Below, piece by piece: positions 50,259 to 59,612 of a stretch of DNA of 64,000 nt (positions within the stretch are counted from its first letter, which is position 1; every line of letters begins with the position of its first letter). Source of the stretch: Cloacibacterium rupense (GTDB lineage Bacteria; Bacteroidota; Bacteroidia; Flavobacteriales; Weeksellaceae); assembly GCF_014645495.1 (NCBI RefSeq), contig NZ_BMLV01000006.1, positions 193,298 to 257,297 on the forward strand, written 5' to 3'. The notes under the pieces are model-generated. The model made no database searches. It saw nothing but the letters and a program-made list of their open reading frames with translations, and was not told the DNA's origin. The translations under genes were made by a program, and so were the position numbers.

Positions 50259-50771
50259 AACGAGAATATTATTTTTTCACTAACTAAGTTTTCTACCTTC
50301 TTCAAAAATAGTTATAAATTGATAATTATTGAGCATTAGAAGGAGCTTTATCTTCTTTTATTAAATAAGAAAACCTCTCAATAAAGAGTTTCTCGTCAAA
50401 CATACTATTAGAAAACCGACTGCTAAAAGGAGCTAACTTTTTACTGATTTTATTATTAAAGGTTTGATATACTTTTCTTTCTGTATTACCATATCCTTTG
50501 GCAATCATTTTCATTTTTTTAATATGATCTTCCAAAAGTTCTTTAAAATTTTTATCTTTTCTTTTCAAATATTCTGCAAAAAATATCAGGGTATCTATAT
50601 CTATAATCACAAGATCATTAACAATTAGATTTTTGTGTATCTCAGGAAGATTATTACGAAGCCATTTGTTTAAAATATAATTTATCCCAGGGATTTCTAA
50701 AAGCCTGTCAGATAGTAGTAAGATAGGATAAATAGTATGCTTTTTATCAAGATTGATATTCTCATCATAAA

Positions 50772-50779
50772 TAAAATTA
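50772..50779. repeat. 8-bp target-site duplication, left
   Basis: TAAAATTA, repeated exactly at 53075-53082 on the other side of the IS. Eight bases is the usual duplication length for the IS1595 family. Confidence 0.9.
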
Positions 50780-50802
50780 GGTAACTATATATAAATTTAC
50801 AC
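50780..50802 (+). repeat. Left terminal inverted repeat of the IS
   Basis: Perfect reverse complement of 53052-53074 over 23 bases. Confidence 0.93.
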
Positions 50803-50834
50803 TAAAATAATTTGCATTTGTGTAAATAACTTCT

Positions 50835-50842
50835 TATATTTG
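50835..50842 (+). promoter_or_regulatory. Putative -7 box of the IS transposase
   Basis: TATATTTG matches TAnnTTTG, with a TTG at 50812-50814 at -33 spacing (20 bases between). The ATG follows at 50865. Confidence 0.55.
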
Positions 50843-50864
50843 TAACAACTAAATGTAAGAAGCG

Positions 50865-51785
50865 ATGATAAACACAAACTTCAAATCAATTTTAGACCTT
50901 GTACAAGCATTTCCAGACGAGCAAACCTGCATTAATCATTTAGAAACTTTACGTTGGAATGGTAATGTAGTTTCTCCTTTTGATGAAACTTCCAAAGTCT
51001 ATAAATGTAAAGATAATAAATATAGATGTAAAAATACAGGAAAATATTTTAACGTTAAGACAAATACCATTTTTGACAATACTAAATTAGGATTGCAAAA
51101 ATGGTTTCTTGCTATCTATATAGTTACTTCTCACAAAAAAGGAATTTCTTCACTTCAATTAAGCCGTGATTTAGATATTACGCAAAAGTCCGCTTGGTTT
51201 ATGCTTCAAAGAATTAGAAAATGCTTTGGAATTGAAAATGATAATGAATTAGATAACGAAGTAGAAGCAGATGAAACCTACATTGGGGGTAAAAATAAAA
51301 ATAGACACGAATATAAAAAGATTGAAGGTTCTCAAGGTAGAAGTTCAAAAGATAAAACACCAGTAGTTGGAATGGTTGAAAGAGAAGGTAAGTTAAATGC
51401 TAAAGCCGTTGAAGATGTTAAACACGCTACTTTGAGCCGTGAGATAATTAATAGCGTAAAAGAATCCGCAAAACTTTATACTGACGAATGGTTAGGATAT
51501 AAAGGTTTAGAAAGAGTTTACGACCATAGTATTGTAAAGCACAATCAATCTGAATATGTTGTCGGAAGAATCCATACAAATACTATTGAGGGCTTCTGGT
51601 CTTTATTAAAAAGAGGTATCGTAGGAATCTATCATTTTACCTCAAAAAAACACCTTCAAAAATATGTAGATGAATTTGTTTTCAGATACAATACGAGAAA
51701 TTATACAACTGAAAATAGATTTAATTTCTTAATTTTGAATATTGCTAATAATCGTCTAACTTATAATCAATTAATAAATGGCTAA
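50865..51785 (+). CDS. IS1595-family (ISXO2-like) transposase
   Basis: A 306-residue transposase. The N-terminus has a degenerate zinc-ribbon region with Cys at 48 and 55 (VYKCKDNKYRCKNTGKYF), then a helix-turn-helix. The ISXO2 catalytic domain has Asp136 in EADETYIGGKNKN, Asp207 in LYTDEWLGY, and the third motif HTNTIEGFWSLLKRGIVG near 237-254. The end YVDEFVFRYNTRNY is typical. It moves the element by cut-and-paste or copy. The length is normal and no frameshift is seen. The next gene starts 8 bases before its end. Confidence 0.93.
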   Translation: MINTNFKSILDLVQAFPDEQTCINHLETLRWNGNVVSPFDETSKVYKCKDNKYRCKNTGKYFNVKTNTIFDNTKLGLQKWFLAIYIVTSHKKGISSLQLSRDLDITQKSAWFMLQRIRKCFGIENDNELDNEVEADETYIGGKNKNRHEYKKIEGSQGRSSKDKTPVVGMVEREGKLNAKAVEDVKHATLSREIINSVKESAKLYTDEWLGYKGLERVYDHSIVKHNQSEYVVGRIHTNTIEGFWSLLKRGIVGIYHFTSKKHLQKYVDEFVFRYNTRNYTTENRFNFLILNIANNRLTYNQLING

Positions 51786-52704
51786 ATCAAAACAAATTAA
51801 CGTTGATAATATTCCTATTTCAATTGTAGATATTAATGATAATGATTATATCTGCTTGACAGATATGACATCAAATCAAGAAGAAGGAAGCAAATTAATT
51901 GAAAAATGGTTAACTAACAAGAATACAATTGAATTTTTAGGAATATGGGAGCAGTTAAATAATCCAAATTTTAATTCCCCCGAATTCGGGGGAATTATGT
52001 CTGATGCAGGAACTAATAGATTCTATATGTCTGTAAAGCAATGGGTTACAAAAACAAATTCAATCGGAATTACCGCAAGAACAGGAAAGTTTGGTGGAAC
52101 ATACGCCCATAAAGATATTGCATTTAACTTTGGATTATATATAAGTCCTTTATTTAATCTTTTGTTGATTAAAGAATTTCAGAGATTAAAGGAAATTGAA
52201 AGTAATCAATATGGTTTAGAATGGAATGTAAAAAGAGTATTAAGTAAAGCAAACTATCAGATTCAAACCGATGCTGTTAAGAATTATATCATACCAAATT
52301 TAACTTATTCACAAAAAAAAGATTGGGTATATGCGGAAGAAGCTGATTTATTAAATATTGTTTTGTTTGGATGTACTGCTAAACAATGGAGAGAGGCTAA
52401 CCCTCAAAGAGTTTTGAATGGGGAAAATATAAGAGATATGGCAAGTATAAACGAATTAGCAATACTTACTAATTTAGAAAGCCTTAATGCTACTTTAATT
52501 AAGAATAAACTTACAAAAAAAGAGAGATTTAGAATATTATTAGATACGGCAAAAGAACAAAGAGAAACTTTAGAAAAAATTGATTACATGAAATCTATAA
52601 AGAAAATTTCAGACTCAACATTTATAGATGAACAACACAAAAATAGTATTTCAGATTTTGACCAAAAATTAAAGAAAGGATTAAATTACGACCCAAATTC
52701 ATAA
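51778..52704 (+). CDS. KilA-N-domain protein carried by the IS
   Basis: A 308-residue protein with a KilA-N domain in the first ~120 residues: DYICLTDMTSNQ, LIEKWLTNKNTIEFLGIWEQ, KFGGTYAHKDIAFNFGLYISP. KilA-N is a DNA-binding domain of phages and mobile elements. The rest is helical, with YVYAEEADLLN-like and NELAILTNLESLNA segments. Its start overlaps the transposase gene by 8 bases, so it is translated together with it, perhaps as a regulator of transposition or a selfish passenger. A terminator follows at once. Confidence 0.82.
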   Translation: MAKSKQINVDNIPISIVDINDNDYICLTDMTSNQEEGSKLIEKWLTNKNTIEFLGIWEQLNNPNFNSPEFGGIMSDAGTNRFYMSVKQWVTKTNSIGITARTGKFGGTYAHKDIAFNFGLYISPLFNLLLIKEFQRLKEIESNQYGLEWNVKRVLSKANYQIQTDAVKNYIIPNLTYSQKKDWVYAEEADLLNIVLFGCTAKQWREANPQRVLNGENIRDMASINELAILTNLESLNATLIKNKLTKKERFRILLDTAKEQRETLEKIDYMKSIKKISDSTFIDEQHKNSISDFDQKLKKGLNYDPNS

Positions 52705-52709
52705 AATAA

Positions 52710-52741
52710 AAATCCCCAACTAAAGAAGGGGATTTATTTTT
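52710..52741 (+). terminator. Terminator of the transposase-KilA-N operon
   Basis: AAATCCCC pairs with GGGGATTT around a 10-base loop, followed by ATTTTTT. Confidence 0.85.
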
Positions 52742-52819
52742 TGCATATTTTAAAACAACTTTGTAAGTTTGTAACGGTTGTCCAACTAAATGTCTAATCG
52801 GTGAAATGAAGAAGCACCG

Positions 52820-52847
52820 AAGATGACACGGTGTTGGTTGTCATCTT
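52820..52847 (+). other. Stable hairpin before the 34-residue ORF
   Basis: AAGATGACA pairs perfectly with TGTCATCTT around CGGTGTTGGT; an alternative CACCG/CGGTG pairing overlaps it. No T-run follows, so it is not a terminator. It lies in the leader of the small ORF and could regulate it or be part of a small RNA. Confidence 0.5.
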
Positions 52848-52861
52848 AAAACTTGTATATC

Positions 52862-52966
52862 ATGGCGGAAAAACCTAAAACCAAGTTCGTAAAAGTTCAT
52901 AAAACCACACTAAATGGTAGAAAGTTCTTTTACAGAAGCAAACCAAAAAGTTGTCCTAAAAAATAG
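52862..52966 (+). CDS. 34-residue basic peptide in the IS
   Basis: A small ORF, MAEKPKTKFVKVHKTTLNGR continuing with KFFYRSKPKSCPKK, strongly basic (Lys/Arg) with one Cys. It lies between the terminator of the transposase operon and the right inverted repeat and is preceded by a structured leader. Its composition would suit nucleic-acid binding. No homologue comes to mind. Confidence 0.5.
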   Translation: MAEKPKTKFVKVHKTTLNGRKFFYRSKPKSCPKK

Positions 52967-53051
52967 CTTTTAGTTTCATGGGAGTTCACGCTCCCATTTT
53001 TCTTTCACAAATATATAAAACTATTTTTAAAAAATTAACTTTGCTAACTTT

Positions 53052-53074
53052 GTGTAAATTTATATATAGTTACC
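53052..53074 (-). repeat. Right terminal inverted repeat of the IS
   Basis: Ends ...ATATATAGTTACC and is the perfect reverse complement of 50780-50802. Confidence 0.93.
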
Positions 53075-53082
53075 TAAAATTA
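53075..53082. repeat. 8-bp target-site duplication, right
   Basis: TAAAATTA, identical to 50772-50779. Confidence 0.9.
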
Positions 53083-54413
53083 TTTTCAGAAATAGCTTTA
53101 ATATGATTGATTAACTGCCCGATCCCTATTGGTTTCTTGTCAGTTGGGTTGACTAAAAATTTCTTTTTCAAAACATCAGTAATCTGTCCGATGTCTCCAG
53201 ATATTTTAATTTCTTTTGCAATTAAAACATCTTTATACTCAAAAATAAAAATATCATTATTATATCTGTAATAGTAATCTGGTTGTTTATCGTTACCCGA
53301 AGAATCGTTTTGCTTTATATAATACTTTTTAAAAAAAATATCATCTAAAAGTTTTTTCATCAAATATTCTTCTGAAAATTTTGTATTGTAAAAATTAAAA
53401 AAGGTTCTGTCTTTTTCATTTAGATTATTCTTTTTATTAAAACTTTCTTTCAAAATAAACTTAACACTTTTTGTAAACTTATCAAGTACAAAGAAGGGAT
53501 CAACAATTGAATATGTAAATTCATTTATCTGATATAAAGGATGATTCCGTAGCTTCAAAAAATCAGTTTCAGCAAAAATTTCACTTGATGTAAGAGATTG
53601 TAAGAATTTGTTTGAATCTTCATCTTCTACTCTTAATTTAAACGAATTATTATTTTTGAAACGTAGTACCTGCACCAATAAAAAATCAACATTAGCAGAT
53701 AATTTTTCCACATTATCCTGATTAAAATATTGACATAAATCTTCAATCAAATATTTGTACTCTTCTTTTGATTTTAGGAAATTTATAAGTTTTTCAAATT
53801 TATAAGAAGTAACATATCCAAGTTTTAAAAGCTCCATATTTACATCTTCATATACCCCAATATCAGCTGTCGAGAACTTCAAAGCCACAAATATTTCCGC
53901 AATTTTTTCAATGCTGTCTTCGGTTCTATCGAGTGTAAGATTATCATTTCGGTTAACACCTTCATTGATTACCAAAAATGCTTTAAACAAATTTAATTCT
54001 TCTACATCAGGATTTTCCTCATTAGTATTATTTATAATTAGTATTTCCTTATTGGATAGAATCGTTTCACTTAAAAACAAAGCAGCTTCCCTAGAAACAA
54101 GAGTTATATTTCCTAAAATTCTATTACTATAAATTTAGCGAGTAATAAGTTGATTTATTGTTTGCTGGGTTTCTGGGTTTGAGAAAAAATTATAGTAATC
54201 CGGTAGATTATTTGTAGTGAAAAACCCAATTATATTCTCAATGGTATTCTTTGATAGTCGTTTCAGATATTCAAGCAGCTCTTCCTTTTCGGAACTTGGA
54301 TAAATATGACTAAATTCTAATCGTATATCTACTCTCATAATTATTTTGTGAAGAATTAAATATATACAAAACTAAAAATTCATTCTACACGAAACGAATA
54401 TTTTTTACTTTCA

Positions 54414-57400
54414 TTATCTCCTTCTTATTGTGGATGATACATTTTCCAAATCCTTATTCTCTCTTAAGCTTAATAATTTATCCGAAGAACTTTCAGCTTC
54501 AATATCAACAGTAGGCTTTACTTTTGTTGCATTCTTGTATTGAAAACGATTCTCAATGCCTCTTTCTCTCACATAATCCCGATTATCATTACTTTTCAAC
54601 TGCATTTCCTTTTCTTCTCGGTACTTAGAAATCAATTCCTCTCGAACATTAGGCAAATCATCCAACTTTTTATCCAATTCTTCAATTTTATTTTCGGTTA
54701 CTAATTTCTTGTTTTCAATTTCAGCAACATTGACTCCTTTTTGCAATAAATGCTCAATCTCCTCTTGAACTTTTTCTCTAGCTAAATCAATTGATTTCTG
54801 ATAAAAAGGAAGTTGGTTTTTCCAATATTCTGCATTGTCTCCTTCCTCATTAGAATAACCAAGAATCCTATTATAATTATTTTGAGCTTTGGTGACTTCT
54901 TCTTGTACTTTCAAAAAATCCTGATGTTTTCTCAAAACAAAAGCAATATCAGCAAGGTGTTTATTTTTCTCGCTTTCAATTCTCTTTTTCATCAAATCAA
55001 TTTCAATATTCGCTCTAGTTTCAGGATTGGTAATGATGGCAGTTTTTAGCTCTTGTGTACTGATGTCAGAAACATCTAAAACATCGGCTCCTTTTTTCAT
55101 CGCTTCTAAATATCTTGCTTGTTTAGACTGTAACTTTTGAAGCATAAACACATCAATGCTATCATTAGTCAACATAAAATTAACCCGCACATTTTCGTTT
55201 TTATTTCCTTGTCTCCAAGCTCGTCCTTCCACTTGTCTTAGCGAAGTGAAATTATAAGGCAACGAAAGCATATAAATATCCGTCGTATTTTCTTGAAGAT
55301 TCATTCCTTCCTGGATGGCTTCACTTCCAATAACCATCTTTATTTTTCCAGCATTAAAATCATTTTGAATAGAATTTCTTTGATTTTTATTCGTTGCTCC
55401 TGTGATAATTCCGATTTCTTCGGGTTTGTAACCAATTTCCTGAATAAGATATTCTTTGAGTTTTGGAAACTCTGTCACTGCCAATTCAGAATAAATTATT
55501 TGTCCAGATTCAGGAATGTCTTTTTTATTCTGCTGGATTAAATCCATCGTTTGCTTCAGTTTCGGAGAATTTTCTATAAATTCTTTTATTGAAGGATTTT
55601 CATCATCATAGTAAGGCGATAAATATGGAGAAATTGCAATCAAACGCGCGTTAAGAATATGGGTAAGAATTGCTCCTTTTTGAGTTTCATTAAAACTTTC
55701 ATTGAGCAAATCGTATTGCTCTTTGGTTAAATCATTTTGCTCAATTTTATATTCTTTGTTAATTTTATTGGGGCGTTTTAATTCGGGATTGTCTTCTTCG
55801 CCTTTAATGTCAATAAATTCAGATAGAAGCTGCTGAAACAAAGAATTATTTTTAAACCTCCGAACATTCGCTTTAAATTTCACATCACCTTTAGCATCAA
55901 TCTCCATATCATTATCCGCCTCCATAAAAGTCTCAAAGAAAGTATTTACATTGAAATATCCCGATTCTTCCAAACGTTTATTGGCAATTAAAGAAAGTAT
56001 GGAATAATATTCCAAAGGTTTATTGGTAAAAGGCGTTGCAGAAAGGAGCGTAACATTTCTGCCATCGTTTCTGTCTTGAATATATTGTGCAGCCATCCAA
56101 GTATTGATTCCCAGTTTTGAAGTCTGTTGGTTTTGACTTCTAAAATCTGAAGCGAACCTGCGATCTTCTATCTTTACTTTTCCTACAATATGGTTGGCAT
56201 TGTGAACTTCATCATAAGTGAGGTGGTCAAAACCGAAATCTTCCCAATCATAGATTTTACCACGCTTCATTTTTCCTTCTGTTTCTTTCACTTTTTCAAG
56301 TTCCTTTTGGAAATCTCTTTCACTGATGGAGTTTACACTTTTTAATTCGTTTTCAGAAATGTAGGAAAATTTTGAAGCTAGATTTTGGGTAATGTTTTCT
56401 GAAAAACCAATATTATTAAACCCCTCATAAGTCACGATGGTAATTTCTCCATCCTTATTATCAAATTTTGATAAATCGTAATCCTTTCCAAGATTGCCAA
56501 GAACATTCACTTTAGCATTCGGAATCGTTTCAAAAATGGTTTCCACCCATTGTTTCAAAATGCTGTCATTTGGAACTACAATCAGAGGTCTTCTCGCATT
56601 TCCTCTTTCCATTGCTTCATGCATTGAAAGAATACCAGACAACGTTTTCCCAAAGCCGACTTCATGTGCCAATAATCCAACTCCTTTTGTGGTTTGTCTC
56701 CCGATTCCTGCTTTTTGGACTTCGGTTAGTTTTAATTCTTTTCCTTTGAAATTTTGATGAATTTTTGAAAATAATGGAAATTGAGAATAATCAGGAACAT
56801 GAATATTATTGTAATTTCTATTAAATTCTTTCACGAAACGATTCCTGATGTCATCTGAAAGCTCCTCCCGAACAAACTTATAAAACAAATCATTTGCAGC
56901 CGCTTTTCGCCTTTCTCTTACTAATGCATTTCTTTCTTTGTCGCTTCCTGTAACCGTTTCATTATCAACAAAACTTCGCACCTCCCAAGCTGAAGAACCC
57001 GCAAAAGCCTCACTAGATAAAGTCCCTACAAAATCTTTAAATTTCCATGCTAGATTGTAATTTTCTGTTACGGATTCTGTTTGTCTTGTATTTGGATTCC
57101 AACGGTCTTTCTCTATTGTTCCTAAATCGAATTGGTGGACAAACTCGTGATTAGGACTGATGAAAATTTCATCTAAAGATTTTGGCTTGGGTAGAACGCT
57201 TTCTAATAATGCTTTTTGTTTTTCATATTGACTGGCAGTGGCAGTTCCAGTTTTATCATTACTAGAAAAAGAGGAAGCTGAACTTCGGTTGAAATCAATT
57301 TCTAACTGTTCTAATTTTTTATAAATATTTCCTTCAGCATAATAAAAATCATGAACCCAATTTCCATCAATATAGTTCGCAAACTGAGAATGTTTTTCGT

Positions 57401-59612
57401 GATTATTAAGCGTTCCATCATAAGAAGTATCTCTGAAGGCTTCAATTTGTTCTTTGGTAATATCTGAACTGTTTTGTAAAGAAGTATTGACAATTTCATC
57501 TTGTTTAGAAAACTGATATTTTAGAATTCCTTTCTTGAGTTCAGGTTTGGTTTGAATTTTATATTCGTTCTGATTTTTGGTGTTGTGAATAGAAATTATC
57601 CTGTCACTTTTTTCAATGAGTTCTTTTAAATTCTCCTCTGAAAACGATGTTGGTTTTGTGATTAAATCTTCACGAAGCTTTTCATACTTTCTTATCTCTG
57701 AAATAATTGTAGGAGATTTAAATTTGATGGTATTGAGTTGAGAAAGTACCGTTTCAACTTTATCTTTAGCTTCGGTTAAGTCGAGCTCTTTTTCAATAGT
57801 TTGGTTTTCATCTTTCGTTCCAGTTTCAATTTTTGCATCAACTTTCTTTTCAATTTCTAGTTCAGAATTTTCTAAAAATAAATCTTCAAAAAGATTTCCA
57901 ATTCTTGCGGTTTCTTTTTTGTTTTTAAACTGTTGAATTTTTGATAGTGCTTCTTCTAAACTTCCGTGAACATAGTTTTCTAAACGTCCAAAACGATTGG
58001 TTTTTTCTCGTGTTTCTCCTAAAATTTTTGAAGGATTCACTTCAAAGTATTTGGAAATATCTGTAGAAATTTTATGATTGCTTTTTTTGAGAATAATAAT
58101 GTCCGTTCCAATTTGTGTTCCTGCAAAAGCTCCGTTTGGCAAACGAAAACCTTCCACGATATTTGCGTTATGCAGATTCATTTGTCGGTTCAGCCAACCA
58201 GAAGGAAGCACCATTGCCAAAACTCCATTGGGTTTTAAAGAATCCAAAGATCGTTTTAGAAAATAATCTTCGTATTTGGAGATTTTCGGTTCTTCGCCCA
58301 AACCTTTGTACAAGCCACGATGTTCGCCATAAGGTGGATTTCCGATGACTAAATCATACAGTAAATATTCATCTTTTTTATTTCCTTTTTCATCAATAAA
58401 TTCGGTTTCAAATGAACGTAGATGAATGTCGGCTTCAGGATGTAGGATTTTTGCAATTTTTGCGGTGGTTTCGTTGATTTCAAATGCCGTAATAATTGAT
58501 TTTAGTGCTAAATCTTTTGTCGCATAAAGAAAATTACCTGTTCCCACGCTTGGTTCTAAAACCGAAATTTCTACTTTATTTTGTAACTGGTCTTTGATTA
58601 GATTACGAACGGCATTTACAATTGTAGAATCTGTGTAATATTCATCTAAAATTCCACGACCTTCTTTTGATATTCCGCCACTTTTGTATTGATTGCAAAT
58701 TTCTTTTAAATCATCAGTAATATTGAGATTTTCTTTCAGAAAAACTTTCTGATTGTTAGAAACAAAACAAGCTGCAGAAACGACTTCTGCAACTTGTTCA
58801 TTGGTCAGTTTTTGACCTTTATATTTTGAAATGAGTAAGTCTAATTCCTCATGATTTGTAGAATTTAATTTTTCTCTATCGGATACAGTTCTCCTGGATA
58901 CGATTCCGCCCAAGGAATGTTCTGCTCTCTCATTTTTTTCATCATCATTCTGTTGTGGATGGTCATCGAATCTTCTTTCTCGTTCTCTGTCTCCGACCAA
59001 ATGCTTCCAGATTGTGTCTGCAAGTCCATTTCCAGCATCGTTGCTGCCCAATTTTTGTCCGCTTGTGTGATTTCCGTTTTGCTCGGATTGGCTGTTTTCG
59101 CCAAATTCTCCAATATTTCTTCCAGTAGATTCGGGTCCCAAGTGCTCAACGTTGGAAATTCCTTCGGATCGAGTTCTGTCTTTTTCATTCTGTGCATTTT
59201 TTGATTCAACTAAAGTAACATTTTTATCTTTATTTTGAAGTTTATTTTTTAAATATTCTTCCAAATTATGGTTGACATTTTCAGAAATGTTGTACAGTGC
59301 TCGAATGTCTTTAATATTTTTGTTTCTAAATTCCGTAAGAATTTTAAGTGTTTGCATATTTCCTGTTCTATCTCCCTCCAAACAAAGAAATATTTTACCA
59401 TCATAGTTTTGAAATCTGTTGATCAATCTTTTGGAATTTTCATCGGCATTGAGTGTTACCAGAGTTCTGTTGTTAGTTTGATTATTCAACTTCAAAAGTT
59501 CCAAAAACGATTCTTTGTCTTTATGATTTTTAAAGACAATCAATTCATTTTTAGTTCCTTCCTCAACGGAAATATCCTCAACAAAAGGACTCAAAGTTTC
59601 TTTATTACTCAC
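54414..59612 (-). CDS. Toprim-N6 adenine methylase-SNF2 helicase fusion of the mobile element
   Basis: A 1732-residue protein. Residues ~20-110 resemble a Toprim fold (GKIFLCLEGDRTGNMQTLKIL). A linker rich in Asn/Gly/Glu spans 135-250. An N6-adenine methylase domain has motif I LEPSVGTGNF near 352 and motif IV NPPY at 425-428 (VIGNPPYGEHRGLYKG). The second half is an SF2/SNF2 helicase: Walker A HEVGFGKT near 985, DEVH box near 1133, LLSATPFTNKP near 1190 and GRAWRQG near 1465. A coiled-coil tail follows. Such proteins are common on Bacteroidota conjugative elements, probably to modify and protect transferred DNA. The start overlaps the preceding lipoprotein gene by 8 bases. Confidence 0.85.
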   Translation of the reverse strand: MSNKETLSPFVEDISVEEGTKNELIVFKNHKDKESFLELLKLNNQTNNRTLVTLNADENSKRLINRFQNYDGKIFLCLEGDRTGNMQTLKILTEFRNKNIKDIRALYNISENVNHNLEEYLKNKLQNKDKNVTLVESKNAQNEKDRTRSEGISNVEHLGPESTGRNIGEFGENSQSEQNGNHTSGQKLGSNDAGNGLADTIWKHLVGDRERERRFDDHPQQNDDEKNERAEHSLGGIVSRRTVSDREKLNSTNHEELDLLISKYKGQKLTNEQVAEVVSAACFVSNNQKVFLKENLNITDDLKEICNQYKSGGISKEGRGILDEYYTDSTIVNAVRNLIKDQLQNKVEISVLEPSVGTGNFLYATKDLALKSIITAFEINETTAKIAKILHPEADIHLRSFETEFIDEKGNKKDEYLLYDLVIGNPPYGEHRGLYKGLGEEPKISKYEDYFLKRSLDSLKPNGVLAMVLPSGWLNRQMNLHNANIVEGFRLPNGAFAGTQIGTDIIILKKSNHKISTDISKYFEVNPSKILGETREKTNRFGRLENYVHGSLEEALSKIQQFKNKKETARIGNLFEDLFLENSELEIEKKVDAKIETGTKDENQTIEKELDLTEAKDKVETVLSQLNTIKFKSPTIISEIRKYEKLREDLITKPTSFSEENLKELIEKSDRIISIHNTKNQNEYKIQTKPELKKGILKYQFSKQDEIVNTSLQNSSDITKEQIEAFRDTSYDGTLNNHEKHSQFANYIDGNWVHDFYYAEGNIYKKLEQLEIDFNRSSASSFSSNDKTGTATASQYEKQKALLESVLPKPKSLDEIFISPNHEFVHQFDLGTIEKDRWNPNTRQTESVTENYNLAWKFKDFVGTLSSEAFAGSSAWEVRSFVDNETVTGSDKERNALVRERRKAAANDLFYKFVREELSDDIRNRFVKEFNRNYNNIHVPDYSQFPLFSKIHQNFKGKELKLTEVQKAGIGRQTTKGVGLLAHEVGFGKTLSGILSMHEAMERGNARRPLIVVPNDSILKQWVETIFETIPNAKVNVLGNLGKDYDLSKFDNKDGEITIVTYEGFNNIGFSENITQNLASKFSYISENELKSVNSISERDFQKELEKVKETEGKMKRGKIYDWEDFGFDHLTYDEVHNANHIVGKVKIEDRRFASDFRSQNQQTSKLGINTWMAAQYIQDRNDGRNVTLLSATPFTNKPLEYYSILSLIANKRLEESGYFNVNTFFETFMEADNDMEIDAKGDVKFKANVRRFKNNSLFQQLLSEFIDIKGEEDNPELKRPNKINKEYKIEQNDLTKEQYDLLNESFNETQKGAILTHILNARLIAISPYLSPYYDDENPSIKEFIENSPKLKQTMDLIQQNKKDIPESGQIIYSELAVTEFPKLKEYLIQEIGYKPEEIGIITGATNKNQRNSIQNDFNAGKIKMVIGSEAIQEGMNLQENTTDIYMLSLPYNFTSLRQVEGRAWRQGNKNENVRVNFMLTNDSIDVFMLQKLQSKQARYLEAMKKGADVLDVSDISTQELKTAIITNPETRANIEIDLMKKRIESEKNKHLADIAFVLRKHQDFLKVQEEVTKAQNNYNRILGYSNEEGDNAEYWKNQLPFYQKSIDLAREKVQEEIEHLLQKGVNVAEIENKKLVTENKIEELDKKLDDLPNVREELISKYREEKEMQLKSNDNRDYVRERGIENRFQYKNATKVKPTVDIEAESSSDKLLSLRENKDLENVSSTIRRR

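Larger units (their letters stand above)
50780..53074 (+). mobile_element. IS1595-family element with passenger genes
   Basis: A 2295-bp element bounded by a perfect 23-bp inverted repeat (50780-50802 and 53052-53074; outer end GGTAACTATATA) and an 8-bp target duplication. It carries an ISXO2-type transposase, a KilA-N protein overlapping it, a terminator, and a 34-residue ORF, all in one direction. Both ends are identical, so it is recently active or recently inserted. It disrupts the partner gene of the STAND protein. Confidence 0.93.
50326..54338 (-). pseudogene. Broken partner gene of the STAND protein (in-frame TAA plus IS insertion)
   Basis: Three fragments of one reading frame. The first (54338-54138, 67 codons, starting MRVDIRLEFSHIYPSSEKEE) ends in TAA at 54137-54135, and the frame stays open from the next codon. 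The second runs on to 53083 (~353 codons) and carries QPDYYYRYNNDIFIFEYKD, a possible PD-(D/E)xK core (Asp, then Glu-x-Lys). The IS1595-type element (50780-53074) then interrupts it. The third runs 50779-50326, ending EDKAPSNAQ. Removing the IS and one 8-base target copy joins the parts in frame (ENNF-IYDEN), giving about 569 codons. The TTG at 54080 could restart translation. The family is unknown to me. It lies 67 bases upstream of the STAND gene, probably in the same operon. Confidence 0.78.

Noticed and set aside
54135-54137. In-frame TAA as programmed readthrough or recoding
   Set aside because: There is no visible stimulatory structure, TAA is not a recoding codon for selenocysteine or pyrrolysine, and the gene is already broken by an IS; decay is simpler.
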